From Pseudarthrobacter sulfonivorans (GTDB lineage Bacteria > Actinomycetota > Actinomycetes > Actinomycetales > Micrococcaceae), in the NCBI RefSeq assembly GCF_014712225.1, contig NZ_JACXBW010000013.1:1-64000 (forward strand): a stretch of 64,000 nt of DNA, read 5' to 3'. The translations under genes were made by a program, and so were the position numbers. The notes under the pieces were generated by a model, which was given only the letters and a program-made list of their open reading frames with translations, was not told the origin of the DNA and ran no database searches. Shown here piece by piece: positions 46,199-55,291 of this stretch (position 1 is its first letter; each line of letters starts with the position of its first letter).

Positions 46199-47548
46199 AT
46201 GTCCGTCAGTTCTGAAACGGCGACGTCGAACGCCAAGATGAAGCGAGTTCTCCGTGCTGGAGCCATAGGAAACTTCATCGAGTTCTTCGACTTCACCATC
46301 TACGGTTTCTTCGCGGTCACAATCGCGGCACTGTTCTTTCCAAAGGGAGACAGCGTCGCTGCACTGCTGGCAACCTTTGCCCTGTTCGGAGTGGCGTTCT
46401 TTATCCGCCCCATCGGGGCGATGGTGTTTGGGCACATAGGCGACCGCTTTGGACGCAAACGCGCCCTGATCTTCGCGATCGTTCTCATGAGCTCGGCGAC
46501 AGCGTGCATAGGTCTCCTCCCTACCTTTTCCGCAGTTGGTGTAGTGGCGCCATTGTTGCTGCTCCTGTGCCGGCTCGCACAGGGCTTTTCCACGGGCGGG
46601 GAGCAGAGTGGAGCATACGTCCTCGTCGTGGAGCACTCGCCAATAAAAAAGCGCGGTCGAAATGGATCGTTAGTAGTCACAGGGTCGATTACGGGAGTAG
46701 GTTGCGCAGCGCTGCTGGGCCTGGCCGTTGCACTCCTGTGCACTCCTGAGCAGCTCCTGGAGTGGGGATGGCGGATTCCTTTCCTGATCGCCGCACCGCT
46801 GGGCCTTCTTGGACTCTATCTGCGCATGAATATTGACGAGTCGGAGGTCTACAAGACGGCCAGTGACGTCGTCAAGAAAGCAACACGCAAACACGTTCCG
46901 CTCGCTCAAGCCTTCCGCCAGTCACGTAAGGAGATGACCGTCCTCCTCGGCTGGACGGCGCTGGTGGCGCTCTCCGGCTATATGTTGGTCGGTTACTACA
47001 CGACGCACCTGGTAACGGCAGAAGGTTATGCTATGCCGGCCGCCTTGGCGGTGCTGATCGTCGGCCATGCCGTAGCTGCCCTGGGAGTACCTATGATGGG
47101 CCGGCTGGCTGATCGTTGTCCTCGGAAGAAATTCGCACTGGGTGTGTCTATCGCCTTGGCTGTATGGACCTTCCCGACTTTTCTGCTCATGAGCATGGGC
47201 CCGGTGTTCGCCGCCATCGGCATCGCCGTGTTCGCAATCATCAGTTACTCGGCGATGGTTGTTTCTTCCATGGCTGTCGTGGAGCTTTTCCCTGTCGACG
47301 TCCGCTACTCAGCAAGCGCCTTGCCATTCCAGCTCGGATTCGCCGTCTTCGGTGGAACCGCTCCGTTTATTGCCACCTGGCTAGTCGCCAACTTCGACCA
47401 CCTCGCCCCGGCTTACTACATCACTGCGATGGCATGCTTTGGAGCACTCTTGGCCGTGTTTGGCCTGCCGAACGCCCGGGAGATGGCCGTCACCACCGTC
47501 GAGCTGGAGGATCAGGACCCGGAGCGCAACGTCAGCACCGTGCACTAA
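46199..47548 (+). CDS. MHS-family MFS transporter (metabolite:H+ symporter)
   Basis: 449 residues with 12 membrane helices. The MHS signature is clear: GNFIEFFDFTIYGFFA at the first helix and FGHIGDRFGRKRAL after helix 2. Relatives carry shikimate, alpha-ketoglutarate, proline/betaine or aromatic acids. GGGAG precedes the ATG. Located between the P450 and SDR genes, it probably imports the pathway substrate or an acid intermediate. It is the third carrier system in the block. Confidence 0.88.
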   Translation: MSVSSETATSNAKMKRVLRAGAIGNFIEFFDFTIYGFFAVTIAALFFPKGDSVAALLATFALFGVAFFIRPIGAMVFGHIGDRFGRKRALIFAIVLMSSATACIGLLPTFSAVGVVAPLLLLLCRLAQGFSTGGEQSGAYVLVVEHSPIKKRGRNGSLVVTGSITGVGCAALLGLAVALLCTPEQLLEWGWRIPFLIAAPLGLLGLYLRMNIDESEVYKTASDVVKKATRKHVPLAQAFRQSRKEMTVLLGWTALVALSGYMLVGYYTTHLVTAEGYAMPAALAVLIVGHAVAALGVPMMGRLADRCPRKKFALGVSIALAVWTFPTFLLMSMGPVFAAIGIAVFAIISYSAMVVSSMAVVELFPVDVRYSASALPFQLGFAVFGGTAPFIATWLVANFDHLAPAYYITAMACFGALLAVFGLPNAREMAVTTVELEDQDPERNVSTVH

Positions 47549-47619
47549 AAAAATCGCAAGAACAGCGCCCAAACTCAGTTCAGCCAGCACAAGAATCAAA
47601 AAAGCCTCAGGAGAAGAAG

Positions 47620-48390
47620 ATGCGCATCATAGACAAAAAGGTAATTATCACCGCTGCGGCCTCAGGAATGGGCAAGGCTGGCGTAGAGCGGTTCGCGAAC
47701 GAAGGAGCCCGTATCGCGGCCATCGACCGGGACGCAGAACGCTTGCAGGAGGTCGTCGACAAGGTCAACGCCGGAGGCGGCCAGGCCAAGGGGTTCGTAG
47801 CCGACCTATCAGATGCCGCCGATGCCCTCAAAGCAACAAAGGCAGCATTGGAGTGGCTCGACGGTGTCGACGTCCTCTGGAGTCATGCGGGCATGCCCGC
47901 ACCCTCGGACATCGAGAACTTCAACCTCGAGGAATACCGCGTCTCTGCAGATGTCAACCTCACCTCCTCGGCCTTAATCGCCGCAGAAGCCATACGGGAC
48001 ATGCGCTCCAAAAATGGCGGCTCGATTATCTTCACCGCTTCCTCTGCCGGATTGGTTGGATCAGCGTTGAGCCCTCTGTATTCAGCTCTTAAATTCGGCG
48101 TCGTCGGCCTCGCGAAGGGGCTGGCGGTTCGGTACGCCGAGGACGGGATCCGGGTGAATGCAATCTGCCCGGGTCCTGTCGCGACGCCGATGCTCTACAA
48201 CGACTTCATGAAGTCCGACCCCAGATTCACCCAGAAGGAAAACGAAGAACGCGTCATCGCTTCGGTGCCTATGGGGCGGGCGGCCGAGCCGAGGGAAATT
48301 GCCGATGCAGCCCTTTGGCTGGCCTCGGACGAATCGAGTTTCGTGACCGGGATCGCCCTTCCCGTGGATGGCGGCTCGACGGCTCGCTAG
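47620..48390 (+). CDS. Short-chain dehydrogenase/reductase
   Basis: 256 residues from the ATG at 47620 (AGGAGAAG upstream); the much longer open frame from 47116 lies out of frame over the MFS gene and is not supported. Cofactor motif TAAASGMG, Asp in FVADLSDA, and the catalytic YSALK with an upstream Ser in FTASSAGLVG are present. It may oxidise a ring or side-chain alcohol, possibly at the 3-hydroxyacyl-CoA level, since no other such dehydrogenase is encoded in the block. Confidence 0.9.
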   Translation: MRIIDKKVIITAAASGMGKAGVERFANEGARIAAIDRDAERLQEVVDKVNAGGGQAKGFVADLSDAADALKATKAALEWLDGVDVLWSHAGMPAPSDIENFNLEEYRVSADVNLTSSALIAAEAIRDMRSKNGGSIIFTASSAGLVGSALSPLYSALKFGVVGLAKGLAVRYAEDGIRVNAICPGPVATPMLYNDFMKSDPRFTQKENEERVIASVPMGRAAEPREIADAALWLASDESSFVTGIALPVDGGSTAR

Positions 48391-48480
48391 CCCGGCGGCC
48401 CAAGCTCGCAACACCCATGGGCGCCCCCGGCGGGGGTAGGCGGGTTCAAGCCCAGATTCCTGATCAAGCGAAGGTAGAAA

Positions 48481-49326
48481 ATGGATCTCAAAGTTACTCG
48501 GTATGAAATCCGTGACGACGGCGTCGCCACGGTCTGGTTGACCAGGCCCGGCAGAGGCAATTCCTGGACCAAACGTATGAACGCTGAATACAGGTGGATC
48601 ATGGAATCCCTCGATAGCGACAACCGAGTCAAGATCATCGTTGTCACGGGCGAAGGTCGGCAGTTCAGCGTGGGTGCGGACAGCCGCGCACTGTCCCACT
48701 ACACCGAAGTCGACGAGAACTACGCTGAGTCAGTCAACATGCCCGGGATGAGCACACCTGGCTATGGTGTTCGGCCGGAGTTCGACCACGACATGGTCTG
48801 GCACTGGGGGCTTCGGAAGCCCGTGATCGCAGCGATCAACGGGGCCTGCGCGGGAATCGCCACGGTCCTGGCCAGCTTCTGCGACTTCCGCTATGCCGCT
48901 GAAGGGATTAAGTTCACCCCCGCGGCATCGAGGCTGGGGTTGCCGGCCGAGTATGGACTGTCGTGGGTGCTGCCCCGCATTGTCGGACTGACCCACACAC
49001 TCGACATCCTCATGACCAACCGCATCCTCCGGTCCGAAGAGCTCATGCAGATGGGATACCTCAACGGTCTTTACCCCCTCGACGGATTCCTTGAACGCGT
49101 CTACGAGGTAGCAGCAGCTCTCGCAGTCGAAACCTCAGCCGAATCCCTGCACGCGATCAAGCGCCAGGTGTACGAAGACCTCCTGCGCCACGATGTCGGC
49201 GCGTCGGTCGAGGAATCGAAGGAACTGATTGGCGAGCTGATGAAGCGTCCCGACTACAAGGAGGGTGTGCGGGCGCTGAGGGATGGCAGGACACCGGACT
49301 TCAACCTCGCCACCGTAGGCGAGTAG
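48481..49326 (+). CDS. Enoyl-CoA hydratase/isomerase-family protein
   Basis: A 281-residue crotonase fold. Oxyanion-hole segments FSVGADSRALS and GACAGIATVLASF and the Glu in GLPAEYGLSW are visible. GAAGG precedes the ATG. Crotonase relatives hydrate enoyl-CoA thioesters or cleave cyclic beta-keto-CoA rings (BadI, MenB and similar); which applies here cannot be told. It lies just before the acyl-CoA dehydrogenase gene in the same direction. Confidence 0.9.
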   Translation: MDLKVTRYEIRDDGVATVWLTRPGRGNSWTKRMNAEYRWIMESLDSDNRVKIIVVTGEGRQFSVGADSRALSHYTEVDENYAESVNMPGMSTPGYGVRPEFDHDMVWHWGLRKPVIAAINGACAGIATVLASFCDFRYAAEGIKFTPAASRLGLPAEYGLSWVLPRIVGLTHTLDILMTNRILRSEELMQMGYLNGLYPLDGFLERVYEVAAALAVETSAESLHAIKRQVYEDLLRHDVGASVEESKELIGELMKRPDYKEGVRALRDGRTPDFNLATVGE

Positions 49327-49364
49327 CCCATGGACCTCGTTAGTGGATGCAGAAAGGGAAGCTC

Positions 49365-50450
49365 GTGCTCGCACTAAATCGGCAGCAACAAGAACTGCAG
49401 CAACAACTCCGGACTCTCCTTGAGCGCAACGGCCCGTTAGGAGGGCCTCGGTCAAGAGTGCGGGAGGACTCCGATGTCTGGGCGGACCTCATTGCCGAAC
49501 AGGACCTGATGGCCATGCTCGTTCCCAAAGATCTTGGAGGATGGGGGAGTAGCTTTCTCGACCTGTGCGTCGTCTTCGAAGAGCTCGGCCGGCGCTTATT
49601 GCCCTCGCCGTACTTCGCCACCGCTTTGGCAGCCGTTGCACTCCGCGAGATCGGAGACGTGCCGGCACGGGAGCTGTATCTCCCCAAGATCGGCTCGGGT
49701 GCGCTGACCGCAACACTGGCATACCCTGCCAACACCGGAGCCTCCGCTTCCGCTGGCCTCTCCGTCCGCCAAACAAGGGACGGATGGCTGCTGGACGGTC
49801 AACTGTCCCATGTGTTGGATGGCACGACGGCGGACGTTATTCTCCTTCTCGCACCCGTCGAGGAACACTGGGTGCTACTTTCGGTGGAAGGTTCCGCTCC
49901 TGGTCTCAGCCGTCATCCCATGGAAACACTCGACTTGATGAGGCCGCAGTCGCGGATCGAGTTCAGCGGCGTTCAGGCCGACCGCATCGGGGACGCCACC
50001 CAGTCGGCGATCGACGCCATTCACGGCAGGATCAGCGTCTTGCATGCCGCAGAACAAGTAGGCGGCGCGCAGCAGTGCTTAGACATGGCCGTTGCCTATG
50101 CCAAGGAACGCGTGCAGTTCGAGCGGGCGATCGGCTCCTTTCAAGCGACCAAGCACAAATGCTCGGAGATGTTGCGTCTGGTGGAGACGGCACGAGCTGC
50201 GGTCTATGCAGCGGCCGTCGCCATCGACAGTTCGGATCCGGATGTCGGCTTCGCATCGTCCGCCGCAGCGGCGTTCGCAGCGGAGACATATCTGAAGGTC
50301 ACCTCAGACAACATCCAGATTCATGGCGGTATCGCGTTCCAGTTCGAGCATCCGGCCCATTTGTACTTCCGTAGGGCCAGGGGCGGCGTCGGACTCTTCG
50401 GCGGCACCCGCCAGCATCGCGAATCTGCTGTCAGGTTCGCAGACCTCTAA
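49365..50450 (+). CDS. Acyl-CoA dehydrogenase, short subunit type
   Basis: 361 residues from GTG 49365, which has AAAGGGAA four bases upstream; ATG 49347 is possible but has no ribosome site. The C-terminal flavoprotein domain contains QIHGGIAFQFEHPAHLYFRR, whose Glu is the likely catalytic base. The small size and this motif resemble the catalytic half of actinobacterial heteromeric acyl-CoA dehydrogenases (FadE27/29-like). The larger enzyme at 52179 may be its partner. Confidence 0.88.
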   Translation: MLALNRQQQELQQQLRTLLERNGPLGGPRSRVREDSDVWADLIAEQDLMAMLVPKDLGGWGSSFLDLCVVFEELGRRLLPSPYFATALAAVALREIGDVPARELYLPKIGSGALTATLAYPANTGASASAGLSVRQTRDGWLLDGQLSHVLDGTTADVILLLAPVEEHWVLLSVEGSAPGLSRHPMETLDLMRPQSRIEFSGVQADRIGDATQSAIDAIHGRISVLHAAEQVGGAQQCLDMAVAYAKERVQFERAIGSFQATKHKCSEMLRLVETARAAVYAAAVAIDSSDPDVGFASSAAAAFAAETYLKVTSDNIQIHGGIAFQFEHPAHLYFRRARGGVGLFGGTRQHRESAVRFADL

Positions 50451-50486
50451 TCCCCGGTGGGACTTCACGAAAAGAAGGAATAGGCA

Positions 50487-52124
50487 ATGGAAGATCGTCA
50501 CGAGTATGGGTCGCACGAGACCCCCCGCTGGAGTCGGCACGCCGTGCCGGCCCCGGCGGGAAAACCCTACAAACGGGTCTACGAGCATCGACCGTCTTCC
50601 ATGGGAGAACTGCTTCTTGAGATGCGGCGTTGGAGCGACCGCGAGATCCTGGTCCAAGGGGACCGTAGACTTCAGACCCGCGAATTTGAGCAGCTGGTAG
50701 CGGCGGCGGCACAGCGAATGCGAGACAGGGGCGTTGGCCCCGGTGACAGGGTCATGCTTCTGGGTTTCAACAGCATCGAGTGGGTATGCGCGTTCTGGGC
50801 ACTGCAAAGCCTCGGAGCCGTGGCGGCCCTCGGCAACGCCTGGTGGAGCCGCGAGGAAATTAACGGCGCCATCTCACTCCTTTCTCCGAAGATCGTCATC
50901 GCGAACAATAACTTCGGCTTGGCCGGGTCTGTCCCGTTTTCCGAGCTGTTCGAATCATCCGATCTCGAACCTGCCGGCGAACTGACCATCACGCACGTCA
51001 ATGAGGACGACCCAGCACTAGTGCTGTTCAGCTCAGGAACGACGGGCTCACCCAAGGGTGTACTCATGTCCCAGCGGGCGGTGGTCGGCAACCTCCAGAA
51101 CCTTCTTGTCCTGACCGGGAGACTCCCGAACGAGCTGCCCGCCGAGCACGTGGGAACCAGGAACCTGCTCACAGTTCCTCTTTTCCACGGCGCGGGAGTG
51201 CAGACCATGTGCAGCACCTTCCTGCAAGGAGGAACTGTCACCCTGCTGCGCGGGAAGTTCGACGCTGGTGAAGTTTTGGACTTGATCGAGTCCGAACGGA
51301 TCACGGTCTGGGGCGGCATTCCGACCATGGTCATCCGTGCCCTCGAGCACCCGCGAATGGCCACCGCGGACGTGTCAAGCGTGAAATCGATTCCGTTGGG
51401 CGGCGCTGCGGTCTCTGCGGAATTACGTGCCAGGATTCCCAAGGCATTCCCGGGCGTCAAGAAGAAGGTTGGCAGCCTCTATGGGCTGACCGAGGCTGGA
51501 GGAATCCTTGCATCAGGAACAGGGAGTGACATCTCGGACCACCCCGGTCGGGTCGGTAAGCCGCTGCCGGTAGTCGAAATACGAATCGACAAACGGGATG
51601 CAGGCGGCATCGGCGAAATCAGTGCCCGAACGCCGACCGTTCCGGACGGCTATCTGGGGGAGGGGCCCATTGCTGATCCGGAGGGATGGGTCGCTTCCGG
51701 TGACCTGGGAAGAGTTGACGAAGACGGCTGGCTCTACGTAGTAGGGCGATCCAAGGAAATCATCATCCGTGGCGGGGAAAACATCGCATCGGCGAACGTT
51801 GAGCGCTGTCTGACCTCCCATCCCGGCGTCGGAGAAGCAGCTGTCATCGCGTTACCTCACGCCGAACTGGGGGAGGAAGTCGGAGCCGCGGTTTTGCTTC
51901 GGCCGGAAGCCGACGCTGTAACCGAATCCGACCTCACTGCGTTCGCTCGCGAGCATCTGGCCAACTATGAGGTGCCCACACGCTGGTGGTTCCGTTCTAC
52001 TCCGTTGCCCCTCAATGCGATGGGCAAGGTGGCCCGGAAGGTCCTTTTAGAGGAGTGGCCAACCGAAAATGCGGAGCGCCCGCGCTTGGAAGAAGCTGCT
52101 GCCCCTGGCGCTGGTGGACGATGA
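50487..52124 (+). CDS. Acyl-CoA ligase (class I adenylate-forming)
   Basis: 545 residues. ATP motif VLFSSGTTGSPKGV near 175, GLTEAGG near 335, SGDLGRVDEDGWLYVVGRSK near 405 and the C-terminal catalytic Lys in NAMGKVARK. AAGGAA precedes the ATG. It activates a carboxylic acid with ATP and CoA, presumably the acid made by the P450-ADH-ALDH steps. The family includes FadD-like and cyclic-acid ligases; chain or ring preference is not visible. Confidence 0.92.
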   Translation: MEDRHEYGSHETPRWSRHAVPAPAGKPYKRVYEHRPSSMGELLLEMRRWSDREILVQGDRRLQTREFEQLVAAAAQRMRDRGVGPGDRVMLLGFNSIEWVCAFWALQSLGAVAALGNAWWSREEINGAISLLSPKIVIANNNFGLAGSVPFSELFESSDLEPAGELTITHVNEDDPALVLFSSGTTGSPKGVLMSQRAVVGNLQNLLVLTGRLPNELPAEHVGTRNLLTVPLFHGAGVQTMCSTFLQGGTVTLLRGKFDAGEVLDLIESERITVWGGIPTMVIRALEHPRMATADVSSVKSIPLGGAAVSAELRARIPKAFPGVKKKVGSLYGLTEAGGILASGTGSDISDHPGRVGKPLPVVEIRIDKRDAGGIGEISARTPTVPDGYLGEGPIADPEGWVASGDLGRVDEDGWLYVVGRSKEIIIRGGENIASANVERCLTSHPGVGEAAVIALPHAELGEEVGAAVLLRPEADAVTESDLTAFAREHLANYEVPTRWWFRSTPLPLNAMGKVARKVLLEEWPTENAERPRLEEAAAPGAGGR

Positions 52125-52178
52125 CCAACGTCAGCCGGGCGTTCTCGGCAGAAATTCGAAACGACAAAGGAGCGGCAC

Positions 52179-53498
52179 GTGACCACGACCATCGATGAGA
52201 CCGCCGGAACGACAGAGTTAGCTGAGTTTCTCAGGAGTGCCGAAAAATTCCTGGAGATGAGTACGACACGTAAGGGTCAGCGCCAAACCTTTGCTTGGGG
52301 CGCGGGGGACGACTCCGTTGTTGCTATCTGGGACGAGAGCGACCGTGAACAGCAACGTAAAGATCTGGAATCTGCCCGTGAATGGCGACGTGCACGCTTC
52401 GATGCGGGATTTGGTTGGATCGACGGGCCCAAGGACTTGGGTGGCCGAGAGCTGGAAAGCGTGTATGTAAGGAAGTATCGTGCGCTGGAAGCCACCTACG
52501 ATGTTCCCGATCAGAGCTTTTTCAAGCTGGACAGGGTCGTCGCTCCGGTAATCCTCCGTTATGCAAAACCGGCCTTCGGGGAGAACCTCGCCCGCCAGCT
52601 TTACCGCGGAGACGCTGTCGTCTGCGAACTCTTCAGCGAGCCCGGTGCCGGCTCCGATGTCTTCTCCGTGGCTACTCAAGCCACGGAAAAGGGTGGCCAA
52701 TGGCTCATCTCGGGGCACAAGACCTGGATCCTGGACGCTCACTATGCGGATTTTGGCATTGTCCTGGCACGAACAGACGGCGGCGGCTACGGGCCTGGCG
52801 GGCTCTCAGCATTTGTGATTGACATGAATGCCGCGGGCGTAGAAGTGCGCCCTCTCAAGCTCATGACGGGAGGGGTGGCCTTCAATGAGGTCCTGCTTCA
52901 CGAAGTCCTGGTTGGCGACGCGAGGCGTCTAGGGGATGTAAACGCAGGCTGGCCCGTCGCACGGGAAATCCTCCGCCGGGAGAGGGCGGCGATCGGTGGG
53001 GGCTTTGCGCGCTCAGGCAGCGGAATAGCTAACGGCGAACGACTCAAAGCGCTGGTCAAGGCGCGCGGGCTGTCCTCCGATGCCGTCGTCCGTCAGGAGT
53101 TGGGTGGCATCCTGATCAATTTCTGGGCTGCCAAGCAGCTCGTGAAAAGGGCGACGGCCTGCGCAATCCGCAAAGACGACAGCGGCCCTGCGCCGTTGCT
53201 CGGGAAAATATCCTTGAGCCGGAATCTCCACGCTGTATCCGAATTCGTGGGCGACATCCTCGGGGCTGACATTACAGCGGACACAGGGGAGTGGGGAACA
53301 TTCGCCTGGACTAGCTTCCTCCTCGGCGAGCCAGGAGTCCACCTGTTCGCTGGCAGCGACGAGATTGTCCTGAACATCCTGGCTGAGACCGTTCTAGGAC
53401 TGCCAAAGGAACCAAAGCCCGCCGCACAGGGCCAGCCCTCCTCAAGCTCCCAGCCCCTCAACCGCGACTCCGGGCACCGGCCCGGACGAGTCACCTGA
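52179..53498 (+). CDS. Acyl-CoA dehydrogenase, long subunit type
   Basis: 439 residues from a GTG with AAAGGAG upstream. FAD/acyl segments ELFSEPGAGSDVFSVATQ and GHKTWILDAHYADFG, and the C-terminal FAGSDEIVLNILAETVLGLP are typical. The usual catalytic Glu region differs from classical homotetramers, as in the large subunits of FadE26/28-type heterotetramers. It probably works with the short enzyme at 49365. A Ser/Pro-rich tail of about 25 residues follows the domain. Confidence 0.88.
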   Translation: MTTTIDETAGTTELAEFLRSAEKFLEMSTTRKGQRQTFAWGAGDDSVVAIWDESDREQQRKDLESAREWRRARFDAGFGWIDGPKDLGGRELESVYVRKYRALEATYDVPDQSFFKLDRVVAPVILRYAKPAFGENLARQLYRGDAVVCELFSEPGAGSDVFSVATQATEKGGQWLISGHKTWILDAHYADFGIVLARTDGGGYGPGGLSAFVIDMNAAGVEVRPLKLMTGGVAFNEVLLHEVLVGDARRLGDVNAGWPVAREILRRERAAIGGGFARSGSGIANGERLKALVKARGLSSDAVVRQELGGILINFWAAKQLVKRATACAIRKDDSGPAPLLGKISLSRNLHAVSEFVGDILGADITADTGEWGTFAWTSFLLGEPGVHLFAGSDEIVLNILAETVLGLPKEPKPAAQGQPSSSSQPLNRDSGHRPGRVT

Positions 53499-53514
53499 AT
53501 CGAAAGTCGAACAC

Positions 53515-54813
53515 ATGGACGCGAAATATGACCCGACCGCTGACCCCTCTGCACTGCCCCTATCAGGATTCCGCATCGTCGACGTCTCTCAAATCGGTGC
53601 CGGCCCATACTGCACATCCCTGCTAGGCGACCTCGGAGCCGACGTCATCAAGGTCGAACCCACTTGGGGCGACAGCTTCAGAAAGATCGACGACGAGATG
53701 GGGGAAGGGGAAAGCGCCTACTTTTTCGGCGTCAACAGGAGCAAGCGGTCCCTAGGCCTCGACCTGCGCACCTCCGAAGGATACGAAGTACTGACCGAAC
53801 TCGTCAGGCAAGCCGATGCGTTCGTCGTCGCCTTCCGCCCCGACGCGGTAACGAGAATGAAAATCGACTACGAAACGTTGAAGAAGATCAACCCCTCTCT
53901 CGTTTACTGCTCCATCACCGCGTTCGGTGAAGACGGTCCGCGTGCACACCAGCCCGGCATGGACATCCTGGGGCAGGCCCTGTCCGGTGTCATGGGGCTG
54001 ACCGGCGAACAGGACGGTCCCCCGATTAAGGTCGGGGTGCCGATTGCGGACTTTGTCACCGCCTTCCAAAGCGGATTCGCCATCACGGCCGCCCTCCTGC
54101 ACAAGACGCGGACCGGGGCCGGTCAGAAAGTGAGTTTGAACCTGCTTGACGGGCAGGTGTCCACACTCGCCAACTTTGTCACGCACTTCGATCGCACGAA
54201 GATCCCCTTCCGACCACAAGGCGGCGGACATTCGCAGATCGTCCCCTACCAGCCGTTCGCGGACGTGAAAGGCCAGTACTTCATCCTGGCCTGCCTGAAC
54301 GACTCATTCTGGCCGAAGATCGTGACCGCGCTCGGGGACGATCGTCTCATGGATGACAAGCTGACAACCAACAGCAGCCGCGTGAAGCACCGGCACGAAG
54401 TGGTGGCTATCCTCACCGAGATCTTCGCGACCGACCTCGCGAGCCAATGGATCGATCGTCTTGAGGCAGCGGGCGTGCCCTGCAGCCCAGTTCACAGGAT
54501 GGAAGATGCCCTTGAGGACCCGCAAGTCAAGCACAACGGCTCCATCGTAGAACTCGAGCACCCCGATTTTGGCCCATATCCGGTGGTCAACAATCCCATG
54601 CGCTTCCACGATCTGGCGGTGGGCCCCCGTGGGTATGCGCCGCGGCTCGGCGAGCATTCACGGGAACTCCTCGCAGAGTTCGGCATTCCCGGCAAAAAGA
54701 TTCAGCAACTGATAGAAGCAGGCACGGTTGTCGAGTTTAACCGCGAACCCGCCACAACTCAGACGGAAGCTGGAAGCTGTCCGTTCTTGGCAGCCTCCGC
54801 GGAGGTGCACTAG
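53515..54813 (+). CDS. Class III CoA-transferase (CaiB/BaiF family)
   Basis: 432 residues. Family features: DVSQIGAGPYCTSLLGDLGA near the start, the catalytic Asp in PGMDILGQALSGVMG near 150, and the C-terminal MRFHDLAVGPRG. It moves CoA between acids without using ATP, and may recycle CoA from an end product to the incoming acid, complementing the ligase. It abuts the thioesterase gene, whose ribosome site lies inside this gene's 3' end. Confidence 0.92.
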   Translation: MDAKYDPTADPSALPLSGFRIVDVSQIGAGPYCTSLLGDLGADVIKVEPTWGDSFRKIDDEMGEGESAYFFGVNRSKRSLGLDLRTSEGYEVLTELVRQADAFVVAFRPDAVTRMKIDYETLKKINPSLVYCSITAFGEDGPRAHQPGMDILGQALSGVMGLTGEQDGPPIKVGVPIADFVTAFQSGFAITAALLHKTRTGAGQKVSLNLLDGQVSTLANFVTHFDRTKIPFRPQGGGHSQIVPYQPFADVKGQYFILACLNDSFWPKIVTALGDDRLMDDKLTTNSSRVKHRHEVVAILTEIFATDLASQWIDRLEAAGVPCSPVHRMEDALEDPQVKHNGSIVELEHPDFGPYPVVNNPMRFHDLAVGPRGYAPRLGEHSRELLAEFGIPGKKIQQLIEAGTVVEFNREPATTQTEAGSCPFLAASAEVH

Positions 54814-55242
54814 ATGATTGAGCTGCAGCAACGGAAAACGGCGGTGAAAAATTTCGAGGTTGGTCCCTACGTGGAGTACCTGGGCCTCGAACTCCTGGAT
54901 CTATCAGGCGATGAGGTCAGAGCTCGGTGGGACGCAACGAGTAGGCTCCACCAGACCGCCGGCATCCTGCACGGCGGTGTGCACTGCAGTGTCGTCGAGA
55001 CTCTGGCAAGCATCGGAGCCGGACTCTGGCTCGGCTCCAAAGGAAGGGTCGTCGGAGTATCAAACACGACGGACTTCCTTAGGGGAGTCGGGGATGGCCA
55101 ATTGACCTCCATCGCACGCTTCGTGCACAGAGGCCGTACCCAGCAACTCTGGCGGGTCACCACTGAGTCCCAAGACGGCCGCCTAGTCGCAACGGGCCAA
55201 GTCCGCCTGCACAATCTGCTGAAAACTACCGAGCCGGTTTAG
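54814..55242 (+). CDS. PaaI-type hotdog-fold thioesterase
   Basis: 142 residues. The hotdog signature ILHGGVHCSVVETLASIGAG holds the expected active-site region. It starts directly after the CoA-transferase stop, with GGAGGTG 13 bases upstream within that gene. It probably releases CoA from stalled or inhibitory acyl-CoA intermediates. The substrate is unknown. Confidence 0.9.
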   Translation: MIELQQRKTAVKNFEVGPYVEYLGLELLDLSGDEVRARWDATSRLHQTAGILHGGVHCSVVETLASIGAGLWLGSKGRVVGVSNTTDFLRGVGDGQLTSIARFVHRGRTQQLWRVTTESQDGRLVATGQVRLHNLLKTTEPV

Positions 55243-55291
55243 TCCGGTCAGTCCGCAACGGTATCGGCAGGGCGCTATTGAAAGAGGAATC

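Noticed and set aside
47116..47619. N-terminal extension of the SDR gene
   Set aside because: It overlaps the end of the MFS gene in another frame; the SDR fold begins at the ATG at 47620 with a good ribosome site.
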